A stretch of DNA of 64,000 nucleotides from Nocardiopsis listeri NBRC 13360 (GCF_001570765.1 NZ_BCSH01000041.1:1-64000), one strand, 5' to 3'. Shown: positions 52,569 to 62,651, counted from the stretch's first letter. Made by a program: numbers and translations. The notes: a model not told the origin generated them from the letters alone.

Positions 52569-54035
52569 ATGCCGCACCACCGTTCCTCCACCTCCCGGAC
52601 CACCGCGCCCGCCGAAGGCGAGAACCCCTTCGCGGGCGCGCTGGTCTGTGTCGCCGGTCTCGGCGTCTCCGGTCCCCCCGTCGCCAGGGCGCTTCTGGCA
52701 CAGGCGGCCCGGGTGATCGTCGTCGACGGCCGTGACGACGAGACCACCCGTGCCGTGGCCGCCGAACTCACCGAGGCGGGCGCGAAGGTCCTCCTCGGTG
52801 ACACGCCCCTGCCCGAGGGTTGTGACCTGGTCGTCACCTCACCCGGCTGGCGCCCCGACTCGCCGCTGCTGCTCCGCGCCGCCGAGGCCGGCGTGGAGGT
52901 CATCGGTGACGTGGAACTGGCCTGGCGGATCAAGCCCGCCGACCAGGTGTGGCTGGCCATCACCGGCACCAACGGCAAGACCACCACCGTGCGCATGCTC
53001 GAATCGATCCTGCGCGCGGACGGCCGCGACGCGCTCGCCGTCGGCAACGTCGGCACCCCCGTCATCGACGCGGTCCGTCCGGACTCCGACGGTCACGTGT
53101 ACGACGTCCTGGCCGTGGAACTGTCCAGCTTCCAGCTGCACTGGTCCGAGAGCCTGCGCCCGGACGCCGCCATCGTCCTCAACATCGCCGCCGACCACCT
53201 GGACTGGCACGGTGGACTCGACCCCTACGCCCGAGCCAAGGGCAAGGTGTTCGCCCGCGGTACCGTGCGCGTGGTCAACACCGCCGACGAATGGTCGGTG
53301 CGCCTGGCCGAGGAGGACGGAGACCCGCACACCCCGCTGGTGGGCCTGCGCCTGGACACCCCGCGTGCGGGGGAGCTGGGCGTGGTCGAGGACCTGTTGG
53401 TGGACCGGGCCTTCGTCGCCCAACCCCACAGCAGCGCCGAGGAACTGGCGACCCTGGGCGACGTCCGTCCGCCCGCCCCGCACAACGTCGCCAACGCCTT
53501 GGCCGCGGCGGCACTGGCCCGATCGATCGGTGTGGCAGCCGAGTCGATCCGCGCCGGTCTGAACGCGTTCGTTCCCGAACCCCACCGGATCGCCCACGTG
53601 GCCAAGGTGGCGGGCGTGGACTACGTCGACGACTCCAAGGCCACCAACCCGCACGCCGCCGCGGCCTCCCTGAACTCCTACGAGTCCGTGGTGTGGGTGG
53701 CCGGTGGGCTGCTCAAGGGCGCCGAGGTGGACGACCTGGTCGCCGAGGCCGCCGCCCGGTTGCGCGGCGTGGTGTTGATCGGCGCCGACCGTGCGCGCAT
53801 CCGGGAGGCCCTGGACGCGCACGCCCCGGACGTGCCGGTGGTGGAGGTCGAGGGGCCCGCCGCGGATGCTCCGCCCGAGCACACCGTCATGGACGTCGTG
53901 GTCGGTGAGGCCACCGCGTTGGCCCGGGAGGGTGACACGGTGTTGCTCGCCCCGGCCGCCGCGTCCATGGACATGTTCACCAACTATCCCGAGCGGGGCC
54001 GCTTCTTCTCCGAGGCCGTCCACCGCCTCGGTTGA
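52569..54035 (+). CDS. murD: UDP-MurNAc-alanine D-glutamate ligase MurD
   Basis: The 488-residue ligase has an N-terminal Rossmann-like domain (ALVCVAGLGVSGPPVARAL), the ATP site VWLAITGTNGKTTTVRMLE, VGNVGTPVIDAV, ELSSFQL, NIAADHLDWHG, the DDSKATNPHAAAASLNSYESVVWVAGG region typical of MurD, and SPGW-type binding at TSPGWRPDSPLL. ATG 52569 is 4 bases after mraY. A terminator-like hairpin lies after the stop, before ftsW. Confidence 0.96.
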   Translation: MPHHRSSTSRTTAPAEGENPFAGALVCVAGLGVSGPPVARALLAQAARVIVVDGRDDETTRAVAAELTEAGAKVLLGDTPLPEGCDLVVTSPGWRPDSPLLLRAAEAGVEVIGDVELAWRIKPADQVWLAITGTNGKTTTVRMLESILRADGRDALAVGNVGTPVIDAVRPDSDGHVYDVLAVELSSFQLHWSESLRPDAAIVLNIAADHLDWHGGLDPYARAKGKVFARGTVRVVNTADEWSVRLAEEDGDPHTPLVGLRLDTPRAGELGVVEDLLVDRAFVAQPHSSAEELATLGDVRPPAPHNVANALAAAALARSIGVAAESIRAGLNAFVPEPHRIAHVAKVAGVDYVDDSKATNPHAAAASLNSYESVVWVAGGLLKGAEVDDLVAEAAARLRGVVLIGADRARIREALDAHAPDVPVVEVEGPAADAPPEHTVMDVVVGEATALAREGDTVLLAPAAASMDMFTNYPERGRFFSEAVHRLG

Positions 54036-54054
54036 GACACCGATCCCACACTCA

Positions 54055-54092
54055 GGGCCACCGGGTCACGACACTCCGTGTCCCGGTGGCCC
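54055..54092 (+). terminator. Hairpin in the murD-ftsW gap
   Basis: GGGCCACCGGG (54055-54065) and CCCGGTGGCCC (54082-54092) pair perfectly over 11 bases; an inner GACAC/GTGTC pair extends the fold. It sits 20 bases after murD. Read-through or a separate ftsW promoter in 54093-54212 is needed for the downstream genes. Confidence 0.65.
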
Positions 54093-54212
54093 CGTTGTGC
54101 GCCGTACCACCCCCCGAGTCGGCCGAAGATGGCCAACACGCGGGAAATGTCCACCGGTCCCGACCCGCCGGTACGCCACTATTGAGGCGCCGAGCGTGCG
54201 GAGGGTGTGTGG

Positions 54213-55601
54213 ATGGCGGAGACGAAAGCTGGGCGCGAGCGTGCGCTTTGGCGTGAGTGGGCCAGGTCCTTGAACCGGCCGCTCACCTCCTACTACCTGA
54301 TCCTCAGTACCGGGATGATGCTCATCGCCCTGGGGCTGGTGATGGTCCTGTCCTCGACGATGGTCAACTCCATCACCGAGACCGGATCGGCCTTCTCCGT
54401 CTTCCAACGTCAGTTGGTGTCGGCGGCGATCGGTCTTCCCCTCATGCTGCTGGCCTCCCAGATGCCGCTGTGGATCTTTCGGATGGTCGGCTACCCGGCC
54501 ATGATCGTGTCGGTGGCGCTGCTGCTGCTCACCGCCTTCCAGGGCACCGAGGTCAACGGAGCGATGCGCTGGCTGGAGATCGGCGGCCTGGTCATCCAGC
54601 CCTCCGAACCCGCCAAGCTCGCCTTCGCCTTGTGGGGCGCCAACATCCTGGCCCGCAAGGAGGAACTCAAGGAGCTCACCGAGTGGCGACAGCTGTTGAT
54701 CCCGCTGGTGCCCGGCTGTGGTCTGCTCACCCTGCTGGTCTTGATCGGATCGGACCTGTCCACGACCCTGGTGCTGCTGCTGGTCTTCCTCGCCCTGCTG
54801 TGGGTCGTAGGGGCTCCGGGCAAGCTGTTCGTCGCGATGTTCGGACTGGTCCTGGGCCTGGCCGCGATCGTCATCGCGATCGAGCCGTTCCGGATGACCC
54901 GCATCACCGCCTTCCTCGACCCGGGGGCCGACCCCTCCGGATCGGGCTTCCAGTCCCTGCACGGCCTGTACGCGCTGGGCACCGGAGGCATCTTCGGGGT
55001 CGGTATCGGCGCCAGCCGTGAGAAGTGGGGGTTCCTGCCCTTCGCCGAGTCCGACTTCATCTTCGCCATCATCGGCGAGGAGTTCGGTCTCATCGGCACC
55101 ATCCTCGTGCTCTGCCTGCTCGGCATGCTCGGCTACGCCGGACTGCGGGTCGCCTTCCGAGTCAAGGACCCCTTCTCGCGCCTGGCCGCCTTCGCCATCT
55201 CGGCCTGGATCATCGGCCAGTCCATGATCAACATCGCCGCCGTCATCGGCCTGGTCCCGGTCACCGGTATCCCGCTGCCTCTGGTCTCCTACGGCGGTTC
55301 GGCGCTGATCCCCACGATGCTCGCCCTCGGTGTGCTGCTCGCGCTCGCCCGTAACGAGCCCCAAGCGCAGAAGGTGCTGGCGGCTCGCGGTCCCGGTTGG
55401 CTCCAAAGGGCTCTAAGCTGGCTTGGCCTGGAGAACTTCGTCGCTTCCGTCCAGAATCGGGCCGGAGGCACGACTTCCAAGCGCACGTCCGCGCCGAGCA
55501 CCCCTCGCCCGACGCGCAAGCGCGACACCAAGACAACGGCCAAGAACCAGAGCGGCCCGGTCCCGGCGGGTGACCGGCCAAGGAGGAATCGACGACGATG
55601 A
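54213..55601 (+). CDS. ftsW: Lipid II polymerase FtsW
   Basis: A 462-residue SEDS glycosyltransferase with ten membrane segments that polymerises septal glycan with FtsI. Characteristic parts are QPSEPAKLAFALWGA, the large extracellular loop with ITAFLDPGADPSGSGFQ and LYALGTGGIFGVGIGASREKWGFLPFAESDFIFAIIGEE in overlapping pieces, and VTGIPLPLVSYGGSAL. ATG 54213 has GGAGGG 7 bases upstream. The C-terminal tail after about residue 395 is basic and disordered. The stop overlaps murG as ATGA. Confidence 0.96.
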   Translation: MAETKAGRERALWREWARSLNRPLTSYYLILSTGMMLIALGLVMVLSSTMVNSITETGSAFSVFQRQLVSAAIGLPLMLLASQMPLWIFRMVGYPAMIVSVALLLLTAFQGTEVNGAMRWLEIGGLVIQPSEPAKLAFALWGANILARKEELKELTEWRQLLIPLVPGCGLLTLLVLIGSDLSTTLVLLLVFLALLWVVGAPGKLFVAMFGLVLGLAAIVIAIEPFRMTRITAFLDPGADPSGSGFQSLHGLYALGTGGIFGVGIGASREKWGFLPFAESDFIFAIIGEEFGLIGTILVLCLLGMLGYAGLRVAFRVKDPFSRLAAFAISAWIIGQSMINIAAVIGLVPVTGIPLPLVSYGGSALIPTMLALGVLLALARNEPQAQKVLAARGPGWLQRALSWLGLENFVASVQNRAGGTTSKRTSAPSTPRPTRKRDTKTTAKNQSGPVPAGDRPRRNRRR

Positions 55602-56758
55602 GGGTAGCCCTCGCCGGAGGCGGCACGGCCGGGCACATCGAGCCCGCACTCTCACTTGCGGACGCGCTGCGGCGCATCGACCCGAACACCGAGATCCTCT
55701 GCCTGGGAACCGAGCGTGGTCTGGAGACCCGACTCGTCCCCATGCGCGGTTACGAATTGGGCCTGATCCCCGCGGTCCCCCTACCACGCAGGCTCACCCC
55801 ACAGTTGCTCACCGTGCCGGGCAAACTCGCCGGCGCCCTCAGCGCCGCGGGCGAACAGCTCGACCGGATCCAGGCCGACGTCCTGGTCGGTTTCGGCGGT
55901 TACGTCGCCACTCCCGGATACCTCGCGGCCCGTCGTCGCAAGATGCCCATCATCGTGCACGAGGCCAACCCGCTGCCCGGCCTGGCCAACCGGCTCGGCG
56001 CGCGGCTCACCCCGCACGTCTTCACCGGGCACCCCCACGCCCAGATACGCAACGGGCGCTTCATCGGCATCCCGTTGCGCAAGCAGGTCACCTCCTTGGA
56101 CCGTCTGGCCATGGGCGACAGGGCGCGCACCTACTTCGGTCTGCGTCCCGACCTGCCCACCCTGTTGATCTTCGGCGGCTCCCAGGGCGCCCAGCGCGTC
56201 AACGAGGCCGCCTTCGCCGCCCGCGACGCCTTCCGTGACGCCGGTGTGCAGGTTCTGCACGTCGTCGGCCCCAAGAACGCCGACGAACCCCAGGACCTCA
56301 CCCAGGACGGCATTCCCTACGTCGCCGTTCCCTACGTCGACCGCATGGACATGGCCTACGCCGCCGCGGACGTGGCCATGTGCCGTTCCGGTGCGCTGAC
56401 CTGCGCCGAACTCACCGCCGTCGGCCTGCCGGGCGCGTTCGTCCCGCTGGCCATCGGCAACGGCGAACAGTCCCTGAACGCCGAGCCCATCGTCAAGGCG
56501 GGCGGCGGCATCACGATCGACAACGCCGCCCTGTCGCCCGACTGGATCGTCCAGCAGCTCATCCCGCTGCTCACCGACACCGACCGGGTCGTGGCGATGT
56601 CGGAGGCGGCCGCCCGCATGGGCCGCCGCGACGCCGACATGGAGCTGGCCCGCGAGGTCATGGCGATCGCGCGCGGTGACAAACCCACCCCGGAGATGCC
56701 GTTGCCCGAGGACGAGGGCGACGAGGTCTACTACGACGACGGTAAGGACGCGAGATGA
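55598..56758 (+). CDS. murG: UDP-GlcNAc lipid I transferase MurG
   Basis: A 386-residue GT28 glycosyltransferase making lipid II on the cytoplasmic membrane face. The N-terminal acceptor domain has VALAGGGTAGHIEPALSLAD and VGFGGYVATPGYLAA, IIVHEANPLPGLANR; the donor domain has LIFGGSQGAQRVNEA, and YVDRMDMAYAAADVAMCRSGALTCAELTAVGLP. ATG 55598 follows AAGGAGG. The acidic tail PLPEDEGDEVYYDDGKDA is unusual. The stop overlaps murC as ATGA. Confidence 0.96.
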   Translation: MRVALAGGGTAGHIEPALSLADALRRIDPNTEILCLGTERGLETRLVPMRGYELGLIPAVPLPRRLTPQLLTVPGKLAGALSAAGEQLDRIQADVLVGFGGYVATPGYLAARRRKMPIIVHEANPLPGLANRLGARLTPHVFTGHPHAQIRNGRFIGIPLRKQVTSLDRLAMGDRARTYFGLRPDLPTLLIFGGSQGAQRVNEAAFAARDAFRDAGVQVLHVVGPKNADEPQDLTQDGIPYVAVPYVDRMDMAYAAADVAMCRSGALTCAELTAVGLPGAFVPLAIGNGEQSLNAEPIVKAGGGITIDNAALSPDWIVQQLIPLLTDTDRVVAMSEAAARMGRRDADMELAREVMAIARGDKPTPEMPLPEDEGDEVYYDDGKDAR

Positions 56759-58209
56759 GCCTGGTCCGGCAGACCGAACCGGTCCCCGTCGACAAGCTGG
56801 GACGCACCCACTTCATCGGCCTCGGAGGAGCCGGCATGTCCGGTATCGCCCGTGTGCTGCTGCAGTCCGGGGTCGAGGTCTCGGGCAGTGACACCCGCGA
56901 CAGTGACACGCTGCGCGAACTCGAACAGATGGGGGCGCGTGTCCACGTGGGACACGCCGCTGAGAACCTCGGCCCCGCCGAGACCCTGGTGGTCTCCTCC
57001 GCGATCCGCGAGGACAACCCCGAACTGGTCGAGGCGCGCCGCCGCGGCATCCGGATCCTGCCCCGGGCCGCGGCCCTGGGAGCCCTGCTGCTGAACCGTG
57101 AGGGCATCGCCGTCTCCGGCACCCACGGCAAGACCACCACGACCTCCATGGTCACCGTGGTCCTGCAGCACCTGGGCGCCGAACCCGGCTACGTGATCGG
57201 CGGCAAGCTGGTCACCACGGGTCTGGGCGCCGACGCGGGGATCGGTGACGCCATCGCGGTGGAGGCCGACGAGAGCGACGGCTCCTTCCTGATGCTCTCG
57301 CCCAAGATCGCCGTGGTCACCAACGTCGAGGCCGATCACCTGGACAACTACAGCGGTCTCGACGAGATCCACGACAACTTCGCGAACTTTGTGGACCGCG
57401 TCGAGCGCACCCTCATCGTGGGTGTCGACGACCCCGGTGCCCGCAAGGTCGCCGAGCTGGCCCGAGAGCGCGGCAAGCGGGTGCTGACCTATGGTGAGGC
57501 GGCCGACGCCGACTACCGGATCACCCGGATCCGCGCCCGTGGCTTCACCACCGAGTTCACCCTCCAGACCGTCGGGGGCGACCCGATCGACGGCACGGTC
57601 GCCGTCCCGGGGCTGCACAACGTCCTCAACGCGGCCGCCGCGGTGGCCGTGGCCGACCAACTCGGGCACGACCTGGACGTGGCGGTGGAGGGGATCGCCG
57701 ACTTCGCCGGAGCGGCCCGCCGCTTCGAGCTCAAGGGCCAGGGCGACGGGGTGGGCGTCTACGACAGCTACGCCCATCACCCCACCGAGATCGACGCCGA
57801 CCTGCGTGCCACCCGCGCCGCGTTGGAGTCCTTCTCCGAGGACACGGAGGACGACGTCCCCCTCGGCCGGGTGGTGGCCCTCTTCCAACCGCACCTGTAC
57901 AGCCGGACCCGGATCTTCGCCGAGGAGTTCGCGGCCGCGCTGAGCCTGGCCGACGAGGTCGTGGTGATGGAGGTCTTCGCCGCGAGGGAGGATCCCGAAC
58001 CCGGGGTGACCGGTGAACTCATCACCTCCAAGGTCTCCCACGAAAGGGTGCGTTACGTGCCCGGTCGAGAGGATGCGGTGCGTACGGTGGTCGAACTCGC
58101 CCGTCCCGGGGACATCGTCCTGACCATGGGGGCGGGGGACGTCACCGAGCTGGGTCCGCGCGTCGTCGCGGCCCTGTCGGAGCGGGCAGAGGACAACGGA
58201 CACGACTAA
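56755..58209 (+). CDS. murC: UDP-MurNAc L-alanine ligase MurC
   Basis: A 484-residue ligase that adds the first residue, L-alanine. Motifs are THFIGLGGAGMSGIARVLLQ, VVSSAIREDNPELVEA, VSGTHGKTTTTSMVT, VEADESDGSFL, NVEADHLDNY, DSYAHHPTEIDADL, LFQPHLYSRTR and VVMEVFAAREDPEPGVTG. The order is right for MurC. ATG 56755 overlaps murG and has AAGGA upstream. Followed by ftsQ after 12 bases. Confidence 0.96.
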   Translation: MSLVRQTEPVPVDKLGRTHFIGLGGAGMSGIARVLLQSGVEVSGSDTRDSDTLRELEQMGARVHVGHAAENLGPAETLVVSSAIREDNPELVEARRRGIRILPRAAALGALLLNREGIAVSGTHGKTTTTSMVTVVLQHLGAEPGYVIGGKLVTTGLGADAGIGDAIAVEADESDGSFLMLSPKIAVVTNVEADHLDNYSGLDEIHDNFANFVDRVERTLIVGVDDPGARKVAELARERGKRVLTYGEAADADYRITRIRARGFTTEFTLQTVGGDPIDGTVAVPGLHNVLNAAAAVAVADQLGHDLDVAVEGIADFAGAARRFELKGQGDGVGVYDSYAHHPTEIDADLRATRAALESFSEDTEDDVPLGRVVALFQPHLYSRTRIFAEEFAAALSLADEVVVMEVFAAREDPEPGVTGELITSKVSHERVRYVPGREDAVRTVVELARPGDIVLTMGAGDVTELGPRVVAALSERAEDNGHD

Positions 58210-58221
58210 AGGGGTACACAC

Positions 58222-58950
58222 GTGGGCGCCGACCAGGCCGGGAAGAACGCTGCGACGGCACGTCGGGGGAGTTCGGATCCCTGGAAGGTGACCTTCGCGG
58301 TCCTCTTGATCGTCGCCCTGGTCTGCGCCGTGGTGTGGTTGCTCCTCGGATCCCGGTTGTTGGTGGTCCGCGACGTCGCGGTCACCGGCACGGACCGGAT
58401 CTCCGCCGCCGAGGTCGAGGCCGCGGTCTCGGTGAACACCGGTACCCCGCTGATAAGGGTGGACCTGGACGCCGGCCGTGACCGCGTCGAAGGACTCGAC
58501 CTGGTGGAGTCCGCCACCGTCAGCAGGGGGTGGCCCGCCACCTTGAGGGTGGAGATCGTCGAACGTCGGCCCCTGCTCGCGATCGCGGTGGGGGAGGAGT
58601 ACCGGTTGGTGGACGGCGACGGTGTGCGCATCGAGGACTCGACGAGCCGGCCCGGCACGCATCCACTGGTGTCGGTCTCCGGGGAGGTCGAGGGGAACGA
58701 GGCGGTCCGGGCCGCCGCGGACATCGTGCGGGAGGCCCCTGACTCCTTCGTGGCCCGAATCCAGCTCATCGACGCCAAGGACCCCGACGCGATCGAGATC
58801 GAGTTGGGGGACGGCTCCCTGGTGGAGTGGGGCGACGCCGAGCACACCGCGGACAAGAGCGAGATCCTGAGGGTGCTGATGCGTGAACATCCCACCGTCG
58901 AGGGGCGTGTCTACGACGTCGGTACGCCAGACCTGGCCATGGTCAGGTGA
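58222..58950 (+). CDS. ftsQ: Divisome protein FtsQ
   Basis: The 242-residue bitopic protein has a short cytoplasmic start, a transmembrane segment (about residues 26-46: VTFAVLLIVALVCAVVWLL), a POTRA domain (LVVRDVAVTGTDRISAAEVEAAV) and the FtsQ-like part with VESATVSRGWPATLRVEIVERRP. It links FtsL/FtsB with FtsW/FtsI. GTG 58222 has AAAGGGG 6 bases upstream. The last gene before ftsZ, with a 460-base gap between them. Confidence 0.93.
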   Translation: MGADQAGKNAATARRGSSDPWKVTFAVLLIVALVCAVVWLLLGSRLLVVRDVAVTGTDRISAAEVEAAVSVNTGTPLIRVDLDAGRDRVEGLDLVESATVSRGWPATLRVEIVERRPLLAIAVGEEYRLVDGDGVRIEDSTSRPGTHPLVSVSGEVEGNEAVRAAADIVREAPDSFVARIQLIDAKDPDAIEIELGDGSLVEWGDAEHTADKSEILRVLMREHPTVEGRVYDVGTPDLAMVR

Positions 58951-59410
58951 AGGGAATACCAAGGGGTGTTCTGGTCCGGGTGGAGTCGGGGCAAGGCGCC
59001 GTTCCCGGGACAATCGGGTCCGCACCGCCGCGAAACGGCACTCCGGAAGGACATTCCAGACGCGACGCGCCGAGTACGCACTTCGCTTCCTCGTGTTATA
59101 CGCGGTTAGGCTGAAGCCGTCATCGGTTGCCCGCACCCGACGGTCCGCTTACTGTCGGGAAGCACAACCACCATCAACAACGTAGTAAAACACGCTTTTC
59201 GGGATACGCAGGAACCGTTCGTTCGAGGCCACAGGCACGAGGAACGGTACCGGTGACCCGGGGTCCCCGCCGACGGTCCGTGCGAACCGGGAGGTGGGTG
59301 AACCCGAAACGCACTCAGTAGAACCGGATGCCGGACCGCCGGCGCACCCGCGGGACCATCTCGCGGACGCGAAGACGGAACGGCTCATGCGAGCGGAAAG
59401 GCCCCTCGTC
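58951..59410 (+). promoter_or_regulatory. ftsZ upstream region with promoter candidate
   Basis: No gene is supportable here. The best promoter is TTGCCC (59127-59132), 17 bases, TACTGT (59150-59155), which would give a leader of about 250 bases. A TTATAC at 59096-59101 and GGTTAGGCT at 59104 could mark a second, overlapping promoter. In streptomycetes ftsZ has several promoters, one for sporulation; whether that holds here is inference. Confidence 0.4.
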
Positions 59411-60958
59411 GTGGCAGCACCGCAGAACTACCTCGCGGTCATCAAAGTCGTCGGCATCGGCGGCGGCGGTGTCAACGCCGTCAACCGAATGATCGAAGAG
59501 GGGCTCAAGGGCGTTGAGTTCATCGCGATCAATACCGACGCCCAAGCGCTGCTGATGAGCGACGCGGACGTCAAGCTCGACGTCGGCCGTGAGCTCACCC
59601 GCGGCTTGGGAGCGGGAGCCAACCCCGACGTCGGCCGCAAGGCCGCGGAGGATCATCGTGAGGAGATCGAGGAGGTCCTCAAGGGGGCCGACATGGTCTT
59701 CGTCACGGCCGGCGAAGGCGGTGGCACGGGCACGGGAGGAGCCCCGGTCGTCGCCAACATCGCCCGCTCCCTGGGAGCCCTGACCATCGGCGTGGTCACC
59801 CGCCCCTTCGGTTTCGAGGGCAAGCGGCGCGCGACCCAGGCCGAATCCGGGATAGCGATGCTCCGCGAGGAGGTCGACACCCTCATCGTCATCCCGAACG
59901 ACCGCCTCCTGTCCATCTCCGATCGTCAGGTCAGCGTCCTCGACGCGTTCAAGGCGGCCGACCAGGTCCTGCTCTCCGGTGTCCAGGGCATCACGGACCT
60001 GATCACCACGCCGGGACTGATCAACCTCGACTTCGCCGACGTCAAGTCGGTGATGTCCGGGGCGGGGTCGGCGTTGATGGGGATCGGATCGGCGAGAGGG
60101 GACGACAGGGCCGTGGCAGCGGCCGAACTGGCGATCTCCTCACCATTGCTGGAAGCCAGTATCGACGGGGCGCACGGGGTCCTGCTGTCCATCCAGGGCG
60201 GCTCCGACCTCGGACTCTTCGAGATCAACGAGGCCGCCCAACTGGTCGCCAACTCGGCGGCGCCAGAGGCCAACATCATCTTCGGCGCGGTCATCGACGA
60301 CGCCCTGGGCGATGAGGTGAGGGTCACCGTCATAGCTGCGGGCTTCGATGAACCAGAGGTCATCGTGCCGGCGACGCGGGAGCGTCAGCCGGTGGACCCT
60401 CCTGAGGCCGTCGCCCCCACGGCAGGCATCACGTCCGGCAGGGAGGAGCCCGCCGTGGCCGCTCCGTCCGCCGAGGGCGCGAGCGGGGCGTCGGCCACCA
60501 ACATGCCGTGGGCGGCCCCGTCCCGACCGGCCGCGCCGGAGCCCGAGGCGCCCTGGACCAACGAGTCCGCCCACTCCTGGACGAGCCCGGAGCCCGCACG
60601 TCCCGAGCCCCGGTACGCGCAGACCCCGCCGGTGTCCTCGAGTCCCGAGCCGGAGCCCCGACAGAGCGCCGACTCCTACCGGGGCATGGAGTCCTACCAG
60701 GACAACGGTCACCGGGTCTCCTACGAGGAGGCCCCGGCCGCGCCCATCGCCCCGGAGCCCACAGCGGCACCGACGGCGCAGCCGGTTCCGACCGAGGAGC
60801 CTCCGGCGCCCGAACCGGAGCCGGAGCCCGAAGTCCAGTCCGGTCCCATCCACGCCGTCTCGGACGCCTCCGAGCGGCGCGGCGACGTTCCCACGCCTCG
60901 TCGTCGGGTCATCTTCGACGACCCCGACGACCTGGACGTGCCGGAGTTCCTCAAGTAG
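59411..60958 (+). CDS. ftsZ: Cell division protein FtsZ
   Basis: The 515-residue tubulin-like GTPase that builds the Z ring. It starts [20 protein letters not shown], has the tubulin signature GGGTGTG at residues 103-109, [13 protein letters not shown], and the T7 loop [12 protein letters not shown] disordered Pro/Glu-rich linker runs from about 325 to 490, and the conserved tail ends [10 protein letters not shown], which binds SepF. GTG 59411 gives the actinobacterial consensus start with AAAGG 9 bases ahead; ATG 59387 is less likely. A hairpin follows. Confidence 0.97.
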   Translation: MAAPQNYLAVIKVVGIGGGGVNAVNRMIEEGLKGVEFIAINTDAQALLMSDADVKLDVGRELTRGLGAGANPDVGRKAAEDHREEIEEVLKGADMVFVTAGEGGGTGTGGAPVVANIARSLGALTIGVVTRPFGFEGKRRATQAESGIAMLREEVDTLIVIPNDRLLSISDRQVSVLDAFKAADQVLLSGVQGITDLITTPGLINLDFADVKSVMSGAGSALMGIGSARGDDRAVAAAELAISSPLLEASIDGAHGVLLSIQGGSDLGLFEINEAAQLVANSAAPEANIIFGAVIDDALGDEVRVTVIAAGFDEPEVIVPATRERQPVDPPEAVAPTAGITSGREEPAVAAPSAEGASGASATNMPWAAPSRPAAPEPEAPWTNESAHSWTSPEPARPEPRYAQTPPVSSSPEPEPRQSADSYRGMESYQDNGHRVSYEEAPAAPIAPEPTAAPTAQPVPTEEPPAPEPEPEPEVQSGPIHAVSDASERRGDVPTPRRRVIFDDPDDLDVPEFLK

Positions 60959-60984
60959 GCCACCGGATACCATCGACGTGTCAG

Positions 60985-61010
60985 CGGCCCCGACCCTTGT
61001 GGCGGGGCCG
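60985..61010 (+). terminator. Hairpin terminator after ftsZ
   Basis: CGGCCCCG (60985-60992) pairs with CGGGGCCG (61003-61010) around a 10-base loop, 27 bases past the ftsZ stop. Another GC-rich region follows before the pgeF start. Confidence 0.6.
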
Positions 61011-61077
61011 TCGCCGCCCCCGGGGTCGGGACCTCCCGGCCGCCGGTGGGGCCGAGGGAAGGACCACGGACACACCG

Positions 61078-61797
61078 ATGGGCAACGTCATCGACCTGGG
61101 GAACGGTGTACGCGCCGCCGTCACCGAACGCAAGGGCGGGGTCAGCGTTCCACCGTTCGACTCGCTCAACCTCGGCCTCGGCACGGGCGACTCCCGTGAG
61201 GCGGTTCTCGCCAACAGAAGGAGCGCCGCCCAGGACCTGGGCTTCGACATCGATCGGACGGTGTGGATGAACCAGGTGCACAGCGCCGACGTGCTCGTGG
61301 CCACCGAACCCGGTGGGGTGGGTACCTGCGACGGGGTGGTCACGACCCGTTCCGATCTGGTCCTGGCCTCCATGGCCGCCGACTGCCTACCCGTTCTGGC
61401 CGCCGACGCCGACGCGGGCGTCCTTGCCGCCGCGCACTCCGGCCGACTCGGTACGGCCCAGGCGATCGCCGTGAACCTGATCGGGGCCATGGTCGCCCAA
61501 GGCGCCCGAACCGACCACATCACCGTCTTCCTCGGGCCCACGATCTGTGGAAGCTGTTACGAGGTGCCGCCGGAGCTTCAGGCCCGGACCGCCGAACGTA
61601 CACCGGAGGCGGCCTCCACCACCCGACAGGGCACCACCGGGGTGGACATGCTCGCGGCCGTCACCGCCCAGCTGTGCCGCGCGGGAGTGGACAACATCAC
61701 CTCCGACGGCCGTTGCACCCTGGAGAGCCCCGAACTGTTCTCCCACCGCCGCGACGCCCCCACCGGCCGGTTCGCCTCCTTCATCTGGCGGGCCTGA
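61078..61797 (+). CDS. pgeF: Purine nucleoside phosphorylase-like multicopper (YfiH/PgeF) family protein
   Basis: The 239-residue protein is of the YlmD/YfiH family, which hydrolyses or phosphorolyses purine nucleosides and may edit peptidoglycan precursors. Metal-site elements are VWMNQVHSADVLVA with His, ASMAADCLPVLA with Cys, and VLAAAHSGRLGTA with His. The usual AHAGWRG at the last site is AHSGRLG here, lacking the Trp. ATG 61078 is the only good start. ylmD-type genes are conserved between ftsZ and yggS. Confidence 0.9.
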   Translation: MGNVIDLGNGVRAAVTERKGGVSVPPFDSLNLGLGTGDSREAVLANRRSAAQDLGFDIDRTVWMNQVHSADVLVATEPGGVGTCDGVVTTRSDLVLASMAADCLPVLAADADAGVLAAAHSGRLGTAQAIAVNLIGAMVAQGARTDHITVFLGPTICGSCYEVPPELQARTAERTPEAASTTRQGTTGVDMLAAVTAQLCRAGVDNITSDGRCTLESPELFSHRRDAPTGRFASFIWRA

Positions 61798-61922
61798 CCC
61801 GCACGACCCTCGCGGTCACCGAACCCGCGTCGCCGGAATCGGCCGATCCCGCATGGATCGAATCGGCGCGGCGGACACCACACAGAACCCAGTCACCACA
61901 GCAGGGAACAGAAGGAACAGAC

Positions 61923-62651
61923 GTGCCACACACCGACCCCGCGCGCACCGAGCAGATCCGCGCCAACCTTCAGGAAGTGCGGGCCAGAATCGAGTCGGCC
62001 TGTGAGAAGGCGGACCGTGACCCCTCCGAGGTGTCCCTGGTGGCGGTGACCAAGACCCATCCCGCGAGCGACGTGCGAGCACTCGCGTCCTTGGGCGTCA
62101 CCGACGTCGGCGAGAACCGGGACCAAGAGGCCGCACCCAAGGCCGCCGAGACCGCCGATCTCGACCTGACCTGGCATTTCGTCGGGCAGTTGCAGACCAA
62201 CAAGGCCAGATCGGTGGCCTCCTACGCCGATATCGTCCACTCGGTGGATCGGGCCAAGCTGGCCCGGGCCCTCGGTGAGCGGGCGACGGCCGCCGGTCGC
62301 CGTCTGACCTGCCTGGTCCAGGTGGACCTCGACGACGACGCCCGAGCGGGCGTGCTGGGACCGCGCGGCGGTGTCGACCCGGCTGACGCTCCGGCCCTCG
62401 CCGACGCCATCGCCGAACACGAGGCGCTCGAACTCGGAGGTGTGATGGCCGTCGCACCCCTGGGCGGGGATCCGGACACCGCCTTCGCCCGTCTTCACGA
62501 GGTGGCGATGGGGATCAGGGACCGTTACCCTCGGGCGACGGCGGTCTCCGCGGGGATGAGCGGGGACCTGGAAGTCGCCATCGAAAGGGGTGCGACACAC
62601 CTGCGGATCGGTGCGGCGTTGCTCGGCGCCCGAGGCACGAACGTGGGGTAA
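61923..62651 (+). CDS. YggS-family PLP homeostasis protein
   Basis: A 242-residue single-domain PLP-binding protein (PLPBP/YggS family). The PLP Lys is in VSLVAVTKTHPASDVR (about residue 41), GVTDVGENRDQEA is the conserved strand, and WHFVGQLQTNKARSV, MSGDLEVAIERGATHLRIGAALLGAR close the barrel and bind the phosphate. It buffers PLP rather than catalysing a reaction. GTG 61923 has AAGGA 6 bases upstream. It sits between pgeF and sepF, the order usual for the actinobacterial division cluster. Confidence 0.94.
   Translation: MPHTDPARTEQIRANLQEVRARIESACEKADRDPSEVSLVAVTKTHPASDVRALASLGVTDVGENRDQEAAPKAAETADLDLTWHFVGQLQTNKARSVASYADIVHSVDRAKLARALGERATAAGRRLTCLVQVDLDDDARAGVLGPRGGVDPADAPALADAIAEHEALELGGVMAVAPLGGDPDTAFARLHEVAMGIRDRYPRATAVSAGMSGDLEVAIERGATHLRIGAALLGARGTNVG

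Noticed and set aside
56731-59136. 801-codon minus-strand frame across murC and ftsQ
   Set aside because: Shadow frame without motifs; both plus-strand genes are well conserved.
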